Source: Nannocystis sp.
GTDB lineage: Bacteria; Myxococcota_A; Polyangia; Nannocystales; Nannocystaceae
NCBI RefSeq assembly: GCF_016714285.1
Contig: NZ_JADJNN010000010.1
Span: forward strand, 1-64,000
DNA: 64,000 nt
Reading direction: 5' to 3'
Position numbers and translations under genes: made by a program
Shown here: piece after piece, positions 37,988-46,949 of the stretch
Numbering within the stretch: position 1 is the stretch's first letter
Layout of the letters: every line of letters starts with the position of its first letter
The notes under the pieces: model-generated
What the model was told of the DNA's origin: nothing
Seen by the model: the letters and a program-made list of their open reading frames with translations, nothing else
Database searches by the model: none

Positions 37988-39218
37988 GCCCGAGGCCGCG
38001 GCGCACCGCCTCCACGTCGGAGAAGGGCGCGCTGCGGCCCCGCGTGACCTGCCCGAGCTCGTGGCCCTTGCCGGCGACGACGACCACGTCGCCGGCCTTC
38101 GCGTGGGCGATCGCGCGTTCGATCGCGCGGCCGCGGTCGAGCTCGATCTCCCAGCGGGCGCTGGCGCTCTGGCCAATGCTGGTGGTCAGGGCGGCGGCGA
38201 TGGTGGCTGGGTCGTCGTCGCGGGGGTTGTCGCTGGTGACGATCGCCAGGTCGGCGCCGGCGCCCACGGCCTCGCCCATCTCGCGCAGCTTGTCGGCCGT
38301 GCTGCCGCCGCCGGCCCCGAATACGACGATCACCTGAGCGGCGCCGGCGAGCCGGCGAGCGGTCGCGCAGGTGTGCTTGAGGGCGTCGGGGGAATGTGCG
38401 TAGTCGACGGCGACGGTGGCCCGGTCGGCGCCGTGGTCGATCACCTCGAAGCGGCCCGGCACGACCGGACAGTCGGCGATGCCGCGGGCGACGGCCTCGC
38501 CGGGGAGGCCGGCGGCGAGGCCCGCGAGCGCGGCGGCGAGGGCGTTCTCGGCGAACACTTCGCCGACCATGCGGGTGGAGAGCGAGCCGCCGAGGGCGTC
38601 GGCGGCGGGCGAGGGGATCAGCTGCACGCGGGTGCCGGTCGGGCCGAGCTCGATCGCCGCGGCCTCGAGGTCGGCGGGGCAGAGACGCGGGCCGCGACCG
38701 GGCGCGGCGAACCAGCGGCGGAGCACGTCGCCGGGGATCGCCTGGTCGAGGAAGAGGGCGTGGGGGTCGGCGGCGTTGAGCACGGCGCTGCGGCCCGGGC
38801 CCAGCTGCATGAACAGCTGGGCCTTGGCGGCGAGGTAGTGCTCCCAGCTGCCGTGGCTGCCGAAGTGGTCGACCGAGAGGTTGGTGAACACGCCGAGGTC
38901 GAAGCGCCAGCGGCGGGCGTAACCCTGGGCGAGGGCGAGGCTGGTGGTCTCGATGACGGCGTGGCGACAGCCGCGTTCGGCGGCGCTGGCGAGCACGGCG
39001 AGGAAGTCGGCGTAGCGCTTGCCGCGGTGCATCGGCTCGTCGCCCAGGGCGACGCCGAGGGTGGAGATCCGCAGGGCCGGGAGACCCGCGGCGCGCAGGG
39101 CCGCGGCGATCATCCACACGGTCGAGGTCTTGCCGTTGGTGCCGGTCACGCCGATCGAGAAGTAGGACTCGGCCCAGGGGGCGGGCGCGGCGACGGGGCG
39201 TGCGTTCGGCGGGATCAC
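37974..39218 (-). CDS. MurE-like Mur ligase lacking the N-terminal UDP-binding domain
   Basis: A 414-residue ATP-dependent amide-bond ligase. The central domain starts almost at once with the P-loop GVTGTNGKTSTV (23-34); the C-terminal domain keeps the MurE-specific DNPR motif (TSDNPRDDDP), which in MurE selects meso-diaminopimelate, and AGKGHELGQ. It is about 80 residues shorter than normal MurE because the N-terminal domain that holds the UDP-MurNAc nucleotide is absent, so the substrate is probably not the usual one or the missing part is supplied in trans. GTG start at 39218; an upstream ATG reads into a stop after three codons. Confidence 0.8.
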   Translation of the reverse strand: MIPPNARPVAAPAPWAESYFSIGVTGTNGKTSTVWMIAAALRAAGLPALRISTLGVALGDEPMHRGKRYADFLAVLASAAERGCRHAVIETTSLALAQGYARRWRFDLGVFTNLSVDHFGSHGSWEHYLAAKAQLFMQLGPGRSAVLNAADPHALFLDQAIPGDVLRRWFAAPGRGPRLCPADLEAAAIELGPTGTRVQLIPSPAADALGGSLSTRMVGEVFAENALAAALAGLAAGLPGEAVARGIADCPVVPGRFEVIDHGADRATVAVDYAHSPDALKHTCATARRLAGAAQVIVVFGAGGGSTADKLREMGEAVGAGADLAIVTSDNPRDDDPATIAAALTTSIGQSASARWEIELDRGRAIERAIAHAKAGDVVVVAGKGHELGQVTRGRSAPFSDVEAVRRGLGLTCS

Positions 39219-39241
39219 ACCGGCATGCTAACCCGCGGGGC

Positions 39242-40270
39242 TCAGCGCTTGCCCGCGGGCTTGCGGAAGATCGGCCAGTGGAACCACGCGGCGTAGCGCA
39301 GGTCGCGGACGGTCGAGCCGATGTAGCCGCGGTAGACCGCCTCATCGGCGCTCCCTTGCCCGCAGGCCACGGCGACGATCTCCGCGCACTGGGCGAGGCC
39401 GATGCTGTGGCCGCCGCGGGTGGTCCCGCCGCGATAGAGCTTGCCGAGGTCGCCGCCGGTGGCCTCGCGCAGGTTCTGGCTCTGATCGGGGAAGATCGGG
39501 TTCTCGATCACCCAGCGGATCAGTTGATCGTTGATCGGCAGCGCGGTGATGCTCACGCGATCGTTGGCGGTGTAGCGCGCGGCGTTGTTGATATGCGTGC
39601 AGAGGACCCGGTCGATGGCGGCGGTCTCGAGGTCATGATTGGCGACCATGCCGTCGAAGTTGACCTCGGCGCTGATTGCCACCATGCGCTCGCCGGCGCG
39701 GTATATCGAGCTGTCCCACTTGTCCACGAAGTCGAGGATCGTGTGGGTCTTGATCTCCGCGTCGATCTCGCGGAGCTGAGGATCGAGGTCGCTGACCGCG
39801 TGGCGCATGATCCTGGCGTGGTCGCGGGCGCGCAGGGCGGCGTGACGGATCTCGCCGTCGCTGATGGATTCACCGCGCGCCTCGGCGGCGGCGAAGCCGA
39901 TCAGGGCCAGCAGGGCCCCGCCGCGGATGTCATGCAGCGCGCCGGGGACACCGTGCCCGGGGGTGCCGAGCGCGTAGGTGGCCGCGCCGAGCTCACGCAA
40001 GGTCAGCAGGAAGTTGCGATCGCGGAGCTCGCGGAGGATGTGCCGGCGCAGGAGGTCGATGTGCAGCGGGGCGCCGGTCCGCGTCGCGTCGCGGAGGTGC
40101 AGCCACAGGCCGTGGGCCCGCCGCATCACACGATAGACGCGCGTGAGCAGGTCGAGGTCGGCCGGGGCGAAGTGACTCAGCTGGACCGAGAAGCCGGAGC
40201 CGTCGTAGCGGGTCGGTCGCGTATAGGTGAGGTCGCAAGGGGCGAGGGCGAGCTGTTCTTCGTAGTCCAT
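39242..40270 (-). CDS. Degenerate histidine kinase-like protein
   Basis: A 342-residue soluble protein that keeps only the outline of a histidine kinase. A DHp-like helix contains GALHDIRGGALLALIG (His113, compare HDLRNPL) and the ATP-binding domain shows an N box CTHINNAARYT (224-234) and a G2-like RGGHSIGLAQ (285-294), but the DxGxG (G1) element is replaced by ENPIFPDQ. It may bind ATP weakly or act as a phosphotransfer or anti-kinase protein. ATG 40270 has GGAG six bases upstream; ATG 40300 lacks one. It sits 23 bases after the start of the MurE-like gene and may be in the same operon. Confidence 0.55.
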   Translation of the reverse strand: MDYEEQLALAPCDLTYTRPTRYDGSGFSVQLSHFAPADLDLLTRVYRVMRRAHGLWLHLRDATRTGAPLHIDLLRRHILRELRDRNFLLTLRELGAATYALGTPGHGVPGALHDIRGGALLALIGFAAAEARGESISDGEIRHAALRARDHARIMRHAVSDLDPQLREIDAEIKTHTILDFVDKWDSSIYRAGERMVAISAEVNFDGMVANHDLETAAIDRVLCTHINNAARYTANDRVSITALPINDQLIRWVIENPIFPDQSQNLREATGGDLGKLYRGGTTRGGHSIGLAQCAEIVAVACGQGSADEAVYRGYIGSTVRDLRYAAWFHWPIFRKPAGKR

Positions 40271-40405
40271 CGTGCGCTCCGGCGAGGTTGACCGCCGCAT
40301 GGTCGACGGCCGCGGCAGATTGCGACAGTGGGCAATGCGGATCGCCGGGTGCAGAAGCTCACTTTGGCCGCCGAGAACGGCGTTATCTGGGCACTTGGCG
40401 GCGGC

Positions 40406-42703
40406 TCAGCCCCAGATGGCTTCGGCGATTGCATCGGCCCGGACGCGGACGCGGGCGCGGACGGCCGCGAATCCGGGGTCGCCGCGCAGCGGGGCGATCA
40501 CTGGACATTCCTCGATCCATTGCCAGTCGCTGAGCAGGTAGGTGTCGGCCGCGAGCAGGTGGATGCGGGCCTGCGCGAGCTCACCGGCGATGCACGCCAG
40601 CTCGCACAGGAGCTGGGCGAAGTAGCCGTTTCGGCGCATGTTGGTCGAGGTCGTGTAGTAGGCCTGCATGCCCTGCAGCACCTCCGCCGGGGACACCTCG
40701 CCGAGGCCGTACGCGATCAGCAGCCGGGACGAGCTCAGCACCGGCGGCGGGAGGTCGTCGCCGTTGACGGCGAGCACCGCCTTGAACGCCATGAGGGCCG
40801 GGCGCTGCGGGTTCCACAGCATCAGGCGGGCGAGCAGGACGTTGCGGTGGCCGAGCGCGGCGAAGGTGGAAACGTCGGCGTAGAAGCGGTCCCACTGGCC
40901 CTGGTAGGCGAGGAGGCGGGCGCGGACGGTCCAGGCGTGGAGCGCCCCGTGGTCGAGGGCGATGGCGATGTCGAGGCGGCGCTCGGCGTCGGGGAGGCGG
41001 CCGATATCGAGGAGTAGATCGCCGAGCATGGCGTAGGCCTCGACGAGGCTCGGGGCGCAGGCGATGGCGGCGCAGAGGTCCCGGGCGCAGGCAGGCGCGT
41101 CACCCAGCGCCAGGGCGATGCGGGCGCGCGCCAGGTACGACTCGCCGTGGCCCGCGTGGTTGGCCACCGCCTCCTCCACCGCCGCTCGCAGCTCGGCGAT
41201 CTCCGCCGAGCTCGATCCGCGGAACATGAAGGCCGACTGCACGCGGGCCAGCGTGTGCCCGAGGCGTAGCAGCTGGTTGTCGGGCGAGCGCCGCAGGGCC
41301 GCCTCGAACAGTCGCAGCGAGCGATCGAAGTGGAGGGTCCGGTAGGCGTGGCGGGCCTGGACGTACAGCTCGGAGACCTCGGCGTCGAGCACGGCGCGGG
41401 CCCGCGGCGGGGCGGCCCGGTCGAGCACGGCGGCGATGCGGCTCGCCAGCTCGGCGCCGAGGTTGTGCAGGTCGGCGCGCGCCTGGGACAGCTCGAGCTC
41501 GGCGATCGGGTTGGGGGAGGTGTCGTCGAGGATGCGGAGCGCGACGGTGAGGCCGTCGGCGGCGGGCCGCAATTCGCCCTCGACGCGGACGATCCGCAGC
41601 GGCCTGGTCGTGCCCGCCTGGCGCTCGCCGGACGCGGTCGCGACCCGGAGGCCGCGGCATTCACCGAGCGCGGCGACGAGGTCCGCGGTGACCCACGCGA
41701 GCTCCGTGGCGGCCCCGGGCTGGGCCGTCAGGGCTGTCACCTCGATCCAGCGCGGGCCGTCGCCGACGGCGAGGGGGGCCCGCGCGTCGGCGGTTGCGGG
41801 TCCCCCTTGCGTGGGAGCCAGCGAGCTGCCGCGCATCGCGGCGAGGCGGATGAGCAGGGCCCGCGCGTCCTCGGGGCGCGCCGCCGGGTCGCTGCGCAGG
41901 CAGTCGCCGATCAGCTGCGCCCACTCCGGCGCGAGCTCCGGGGCGACGCGCGTCAGGTCCGGCTCGTGCCCGCGGCGCTTGCCCTGCAGCAGGCCGACGG
42001 CGTCGTTGTCTTGCCACGGGCTGACGCAGGTCAGCAGCTCGAACAGGACGACGCCGACCGAATAGACGTCGGTCCGCGGTGTCATCGATTCGCCGCGGGC
42101 CTGCTCGGGGGCCATGTAGAACGGGGTCCCGGTGGTGCCGGACTCCTGGCGGCCGGCGTCGGACAGCGCCTGGGCGATGCCGAAGTCGGTCAGCACGGCG
42201 CCGCGTTCGGGCGCGACGAGGATGTTGGCGGGCTTGATGTCGCCGTGGACGACGCCGGCCGCGTGGGCGGCGGCCAGGCCCTCGCACAGGCCGACGGCGA
42301 GGCCGAGCACGCGTGGCGGCGTGAGCGGGCCCTCGCGCTGCAGCAGCGCCTGCAGCGATTCGCCGGGCACGTATTCCATGGTGAGGAAGCACAGCGCGCC
42401 GTCGCGGCCGAACTCGAAGACGCGGGCGACGTTGGGGTGGGTGACGCGGCGGGCGAGCTTCACCTCGCGGCGGAAGCGGGTGCGCAGGGAGTCGTCGTCG
42501 GCGAGGTCGGAGCGGAGGAACTTGACGGCGACGATCTCCTCGAGGTCGAGGTCGAGGGCGGTGCAGACGATGCCCATCCCGCCCTCGCCGATCCGCTCGT
42601 GCACCTGGTAGCGGCCGGCGACGACCGGCGGGATGTCGCAATCGTCGGTCTCGGCGTCGTCCGCTCCGATCACGGTACGTTCCTCGAGACCAGGACCGCT
42701 CAT
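40406..42703 (-). CDS. Ser/Thr kinase with FlgO/adenylate-cyclase-type TolB-like and TPR C-terminal region
   Basis: A 765-residue kinase. Domain at about 32-290: GEGGMGIV, Lys61, HGDIKPAN at 153-160 (HGD in place of HRD, catalytic Asp155 kept), DFG at 173-175, GTPFYMAPEQ. The missing Arg of HRD marks kinases that do not need activation-loop phosphorylation. The C-terminal part (from about 330) begins with a FlgO/TolB-like fold (ELAWVTADLVAAL, RPLRIVRVEGELRP, VALRILDD) as in class III cyclases with TolB-type domains, followed by several TPR units to the end. No membrane helix. Stand-alone, 105 bases from the degenerate histidine kinase gene. Confidence 0.9.
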   Translation of the reverse strand: MSGPGLEERTVIGADDAETDDCDIPPVVAGRYQVHERIGEGGMGIVCTALDLDLEEIVAVKFLRSDLADDDSLRTRFRREVKLARRVTHPNVARVFEFGRDGALCFLTMEYVPGESLQALLQREGPLTPPRVLGLAVGLCEGLAAAHAAGVVHGDIKPANILVAPERGAVLTDFGIAQALSDAGRQESGTTGTPFYMAPEQARGESMTPRTDVYSVGVVLFELLTCVSPWQDNDAVGLLQGKRRGHEPDLTRVAPELAPEWAQLIGDCLRSDPAARPEDARALLIRLAAMRGSSLAPTQGGPATADARAPLAVGDGPRWIEVTALTAQPGAATELAWVTADLVAALGECRGLRVATASGERQAGTTRPLRIVRVEGELRPAADGLTVALRILDDTSPNPIAELELSQARADLHNLGAELASRIAAVLDRAAPPRARAVLDAEVSELYVQARHAYRTLHFDRSLRLFEAALRRSPDNQLLRLGHTLARVQSAFMFRGSSSAEIAELRAAVEEAVANHAGHGESYLARARIALALGDAPACARDLCAAIACAPSLVEAYAMLGDLLLDIGRLPDAERRLDIAIALDHGALHAWTVRARLLAYQGQWDRFYADVSTFAALGHRNVLLARLMLWNPQRPALMAFKAVLAVNGDDLPPPVLSSSRLLIAYGLGEVSPAEVLQGMQAYYTTSTNMRRNGYFAQLLCELACIAGELAQARIHLLAADTYLLSDWQWIEECPVIAPLRGDPGFAAVRARVRVRADAIAEAIWG

Positions 42704-42769
42704 CCAGTCGACGATACCGCATCGCCGGGGGATTGTCCGGGCGAATCCGCGGGGTATCGGTGAAGGTCC

Positions 42770-43648
42770 TCAGGTCGCGCCGGTCGCGGTCCTGTAGACC
42801 ATGCCGTAGCACTCGATGATCGACGAGCTGAGCTCGACGCGGCGGTCGGTCTCGGCGCAGCGGACCCACAACCGCCAGCCCGTGTCGCTGGCGGCGACGG
42901 CTCGGTGCAAGGAGCCACCGTCGAAGCGGACGATCACCGCGGCCGGCTGCGACACGCTCGTAGGGGCGAGCGCGCGGACCTGGCGATCGAGGTCGTCGAA
43001 GTTGGGGATCAGCTCGGGTAGCGTCAGCGACACGGGCGCCGTCACGAACAGCGTCGCGCAGTGCTCCGAGGATTGGTAGGAGAGATACGTGGGGGGCTCC
43101 GCGGGGCCCTCCAGCCGCGCCCGCATGTCGTGGAGCAGCGCGTGGCCGAGGCGCTGCACGCGTGGGTCACGCGCGACGATCGTGCCGTCGACGTGCCAGT
43201 GTTGGCTGTCGACCGGGACGTCGCCGGGTCGGAAATACTGGATCTTCGAGTCGATATAGACATAGCGCTTGCGGCCCGAGACGTGGCGCTGCATCTCGTC
43301 GAGGACGCTGCGCGTCAGCGGCCCGGCCTCGCGGATCGCCTCGTCGATGGGGCACCAGCAGAAGGTGACGCCGTCCGCCATGACCGCCTCCTGGGTGGGG
43401 ACCGGGAGGGCGGCGACCGTCTCGTAGCGGTTGGCGAAGCGGGCCGTGAAGGTGTCGATGCTGCGGCGCTCCGTCGCGCTGTACCTGTCGAGGGAGCGCG
43501 GCCACATCTCGTCGACGACCGGGGCGGGGGCAGCCTCGGCGACGGGCGCGGGCCTGGGCCTGGTGGACCCGTGGTACGCGCCCTCGCCCGTGAATTGCGC
43601 GACCTCCTGGGCCGCGATCGATCGTGCTTGTCTGAGGTAGGTCTTCAT
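42770..43648 (-). CDS. Probable HxD-type Fe(II)/2OG oxygenase-like protein
   Basis: A 292-residue protein without a signal peptide. The core shows YFRPGDVPVDSQHWHVDGT with an H-x-D pair (HVD) and, about 125 residues later, GGSLHRAV with a third His and then GWRLWVR with Arg, the metal-and-2-oxoglutarate pattern of the cupin-like dioxygenases. Substrate unknown. The ATG overlaps the stop of the GNAT gene upstream (ATGA, 43645-43648), so they are translated together; the pair may modify one substrate. Family assignment by pattern only. Confidence 0.6.
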   Translation of the reverse strand: MKTYLRQARSIAAQEVAQFTGEGAYHGSTRPRPAPVAEAAPAPVVDEMWPRSLDRYSATERRSIDTFTARFANRYETVAALPVPTQEAVMADGVTFCWCPIDEAIREAGPLTRSVLDEMQRHVSGRKRYVYIDSKIQYFRPGDVPVDSQHWHVDGTIVARDPRVQRLGHALLHDMRARLEGPAEPPTYLSYQSSEHCATLFVTAPVSLTLPELIPNFDDLDRQVRALAPTSVSQPAAVIVRFDGGSLHRAVAASDTGWRLWVRCAETDRRVELSSSIIECYGMVYRTATGAT

Positions 43649-44688
43649 CGGAAATCGAACATCGTCTGAAAGTATTGGAGCTTCGCCCGCGGGTCTTGCG
43701 AGAGGCGAACGACGGCGTCGACGCGGTCGAGGATATGCTCGGTCGACGCCGGCGGGGCGCGCCCCTCCTCGTATCTTCGCGGCAGCCCGAAGGAGCGGTT
43801 GTAATCGAGGTTGGAGATCCTCTGCCCGCGATCGAAGGTGGGTGGCAGCGGGGCCCAGTCGTGCTCGATGAAGAAGCTCTCGGCGCCCCAGCGGAGGTAG
43901 AAGCCGAGCTTCTCCATGCGCGAGAGCCACGGCGGATCGCCGATCTGCCAGAGGCCCCGTCCGCACAGCAGATACTGCGAGTGCTCGATGCTACCGCCGC
44001 GGGCCTCGATGGCGTTCCGGGCGTACTTCTCGACGATCGCGGCGAGGAGGCGCTCGGCCAGGCCCTCGCCGCGGTGCTCCCTGGCGACCACAAAATTGGC
44101 GATCTGGTGATACGCCGTGGGCTTGAAGCGGGGGAGGTCGGGGAACGCGAATTGGTCGAACCACCGCTGCGTCGGATCGCCGCCCGCGGGCTGCTGGAAG
44201 TCGACCTCCTCGGCGATCTTCGAGTGCCTCAGGTTGTTGTACCGGCCGGTGAGGAAGAAGATCGTGCCCTTGCGCCGGCCGACGAGGATCGTGGCCAGCA
44301 ACTCGCTGGTCGCGGCGTCGACCGTGCGCGAGAGGACGAAGCGGTGGCCGGTCGTCCCCCACAGGTTGGCGACGCCGTACGGCGAGATGATCTCGGTCTG
44401 GACCCGCTGGACCACCGCGACGGGCAGGTGCCCGCCCCGGTCGCTCCTCGCGTCCTCAAGGGAGCGGCTCAACATGGACGAGATGCCCCTGGCGAGCTCG
44501 GGGACCGCGCTCGAGACGATGCCGAGCTCGAGGCCATCGCCGAGGTGGACATGGTTGATCGCCGACGGGTTTCGTGACCCCTCGTAGCGGAGGTATGCGC
44601 GCCTGAGCAGCTCGGTCGCCACGAAGCGATCGTGTGGGTTCAGGTTGATGAGCTTGTCGCCCGGCGACGCTGTGGGTGGTATCGACAT
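43645..44688 (-). CDS. GNAT-like acyltransferase
   Basis: A 347-residue protein. The acetyl-CoA-binding P-loop is REHRGEGLAERLL (R/Q-x-x-G-x-A type), in the middle of the chain rather than near the C terminus, with about 210 residues before it and 120 after; the flanking parts are unique. The end segment DYNRSFGLPRRYEE is conserved-looking but unassigned. Substrate unknown. ATG 44688 has no clear ribosome site. Its stop overlaps the next ORF's start, forming a two-gene operon with the predicted HxD-type oxygenase. Confidence 0.6.
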   Translation of the reverse strand: MSIPPTASPGDKLINLNPHDRFVATELLRRAYLRYEGSRNPSAINHVHLGDGLELGIVSSAVPELARGISSMLSRSLEDARSDRGGHLPVAVVQRVQTEIISPYGVANLWGTTGHRFVLSRTVDAATSELLATILVGRRKGTIFFLTGRYNNLRHSKIAEEVDFQQPAGGDPTQRWFDQFAFPDLPRFKPTAYHQIANFVVAREHRGEGLAERLLAAIVEKYARNAIEARGGSIEHSQYLLCGRGLWQIGDPPWLSRMEKLGFYLRWGAESFFIEHDWAPLPPTFDRGQRISNLDYNRSFGLPRRYEEGRAPPASTEHILDRVDAVVRLSQDPRAKLQYFQTMFDFR

Positions 44689-44838
44689 CTCGTGTTGGGG
44701 CCGCGATGCCAGGTCGCCGCCCGGTCGGCGACGATAGCCGAGAATTGGTCGCGAAGGGGCGCTCAGCAACGAGCGCCGAGGTGGTCGGCGGGTCGCAGGC
44801 GGATGACGGCGCGAGCGCATGGGTGTATAAGGTCGCGC

Positions 44839-45978
44839 ATGGACTCTGAGAAGCTGGTCGCCCAGGCGCTCGCGTTCCCGATCTTGGCCCCGATCCTCGC
44901 CGCGACCGTGACGCCGGCCGTTGCGCAGGCCTGCAGCACCTACGATTGTAGTCGCTACGAGCACTGGGTAGACCTCGCGGTCGTCAACGTGGCGAAGATA
45001 CCGAGCGACGGGGTGATCGTGCTGCAGGGCACGCATTTCGGCGAGGACCTGGCGTCGCTGCCCGCGATCGAGCTGACGGTGACGCAGGACGGGCAGCCGA
45101 TCGCCGGCGCGCTCGAGGCCAGCTCGATGCATGGCGTGCTGGTGTGGCGGCCCGCAGCTCCCTGGCAGACCGACGCCGCGTATGCCGTGGCCGGCATGGT
45201 GACCAACCCCGAGGAGGGGGCGGGATGCGGGCAGCCGACGATCCCCATCGAGGCGATGGTGAACATCGACGTCGCGCCGGGGGTGGCGCTCGTGCCCGTC
45301 GAATTCTCGGGCGTCGCCCAGGTCGAGATCTCGCCGGTGGCCTCCCTCGATCTTCTGGTGTGCTGCGAGGGGACCGCGCCCTCGAGCGGCTATGGTTGCG
45401 GCGGCCCAGATCTTTATTGGGACGCCGAGGAGTGCGCCCCGACCCTGGGTCACGGCTATCTAACGGTGGAGATCAGCGGCCAGGCGGCGGCTGCGGGCCC
45501 GACGGCGGAGCAGATCGTGTACACGCTGAAGGTCGACGGGAAGGTCGAGACGAGCAACCGCGTGCCGCAGTTCAGCGTGTCCCGCGATGCGCCGTTCTGC
45601 GCGGTCATCGAGGCGAGCTATCTGGCGAGCGGTGCGGTCACGGCGAGCGAGGAGCAGTGCTTCGGCCAGGACATGGTCAAGATGCTCGGGCCCCAGGTGC
45701 TCGACCCCGCGGCGACTCTGCAATGTGTGCTCGAGCAATGTGCGACCGCGGATAACACCTGGGACCCGATGATGTGCGTACCCTACGATCCCTCCCAGCC
45801 GACGGGCTCGGACGGCGGTGACAGTGCGAGCGACGGCTCGGGGTCAGGCTCGGCGACGGCGGGTGAGGGCGACGGTGACAAGGGCTGCGCCTGCGCGGTG
45901 CGGCCGACTGGCGACGCAGGCTTGCTGGCGCTGGTCGGACTGGTCGGGTTGGCCCGGCGAAGACGCGCTCGCGGATGA
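44839..45978 (+). CDS. MYXO-CTERM sorted surface protein
   Basis: A 379-residue exported protein. Signal sequence of about 30 residues ending AVAQA, Cys-rich middle with beta-sandwich character (Ig-like strands, several CC and CEGTAP segments), a Ser/Gly/Asp linker (about 315-345) and the C-terminal sorting signal: GCACAVR, a transmembrane segment LLALVGLVGLA and RRRRARG. This tripartite end is the MYXO-CTERM tag of myxobacteria. Function otherwise unknown. Its TGA overlaps the ATG of the following lipoprotein gene. Confidence 0.87.
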   Translation: MDSEKLVAQALAFPILAPILAATVTPAVAQACSTYDCSRYEHWVDLAVVNVAKIPSDGVIVLQGTHFGEDLASLPAIELTVTQDGQPIAGALEASSMHGVLVWRPAAPWQTDAAYAVAGMVTNPEEGAGCGQPTIPIEAMVNIDVAPGVALVPVEFSGVAQVEISPVASLDLLVCCEGTAPSSGYGCGGPDLYWDAEECAPTLGHGYLTVEISGQAAAAGPTAEQIVYTLKVDGKVETSNRVPQFSVSRDAPFCAVIEASYLASGAVTASEEQCFGQDMVKMLGPQVLDPAATLQCVLEQCATADNTWDPMMCVPYDPSQPTGSDGGDSASDGSGSGSATAGEGDGDKGCACAVRPTGDAGLLALVGLVGLARRRRARG

Positions 45979-46949
45979 GGCGCGCCGGCTGTTTTGTGCT
46001 GTTGCTCGTCGCCTGCGAGCCCGCGGCGCCGTCGCGGGTGGTCGCCGCGGCGACGACGACGGGGACGATCGCGGAGGTCGGGCCGAGCGCCGCGGCGCCG
46101 ACGGCAGGGACGATCGCGGAGGTCGGGCCGAGCGCCCCGGCGGCGCCGCGGAGCGAGCCTGTGGTCGTCGATCCGGCGCTCGCCGACCGGTATCCGTCGC
46201 TCGCGTATTATCCGTCGCTCGCAGCGGCGCTGCCGGCCGCGCTGGTCGGGGGTGGTCCGCGGGAGATCCTCGCGGGGCTCGCAGCGACCATGGCGCCGTA
46301 CCGCTGGCCGAGCGCGCTCGACTGGGACCGCCACGGCTTCATCGACCTGCACGGGCCGCGGCCTGGCTTCGTGACCCGCGTGTCGGGTGCGTTGATCTCC
46401 CAGCCCGGTGACCGCCACGACCTCGGCTGCGCGGGCGGCTTCCTCGAGGGCGTGCGCCTGACGCTGGTGCCGGACCTGGCGATCGGCGAGCTCGACCGCT
46501 GCGACGTCGAGGCGGACGCGGTCGCGGGCGGACCCACTGAGTGCGAGCCGCAGCGCGACTACGGCTGGCTGGCGCTGCGCAACATCGCGGTGCGCCTGCG
46601 GCCGAGCCAGCTGCCGGCGGGGCCGCGGCTGATCACGCTGGCGCCGGATCGGGCGGAGGACCTCGACCGTTTGAGCGCGGCCGGGGCGATGCACCTGTGC
46701 ACGGTGTCGCACGAGGCGAACGCCCGCGGCCGGCTCCGCCTCCACCACCACATGATGATCGTGCTGGCCCGCGGCGAGGCCGACGCCTTCGACGTGTTCG
46801 ACACGACGGGGATCCGCGGGGTGGCGCTGGCCCGGATGACGCGTGCGCGCTTCGGCGAGTATGTCAGCGTGCAGCTCGCGGCCAGTCGCGAGTTTCGCTA
46901 CGCCCGCAGCAGCGCGCGGCTCATTTGCCTGCCGGTCGCGGCGCGGTGA
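45975..46949 (+). CDS. Lipoprotein of unknown function, coupled to the MYXO-CTERM gene
   Basis: A 324-residue lipoprotein (lipobox LVAC, Cys14). A short repeat GTIAEVGPSA occurs twice in the linker (about 30-55). The mature part is alpha/beta with four Cys and the segment LRLHHHMMIVLARGE; no family recognised. ATGA overlap with the upstream gene indicates cotranslation. It overlaps the convergent SPFH gene at the 3' end by 29 bases, so both tails must be under dual coding constraint. Confidence 0.7.
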   Translation: MRRAGCFVLLLVACEPAAPSRVVAAATTTGTIAEVGPSAAAPTAGTIAEVGPSAPAAPRSEPVVVDPALADRYPSLAYYPSLAAALPAALVGGGPREILAGLAATMAPYRWPSALDWDRHGFIDLHGPRPGFVTRVSGALISQPGDRHDLGCAGGFLEGVRLTLVPDLAIGELDRCDVEADAVAGGPTECEPQRDYGWLALRNIAVRLRPSQLPAGPRLITLAPDRAEDLDRLSAAGAMHLCTVSHEANARGRLRLHHHMMIVLARGEADAFDVFDTTGIRGVALARMTRARFGEYVSVQLAASREFRYARSSARLICLPVAAR

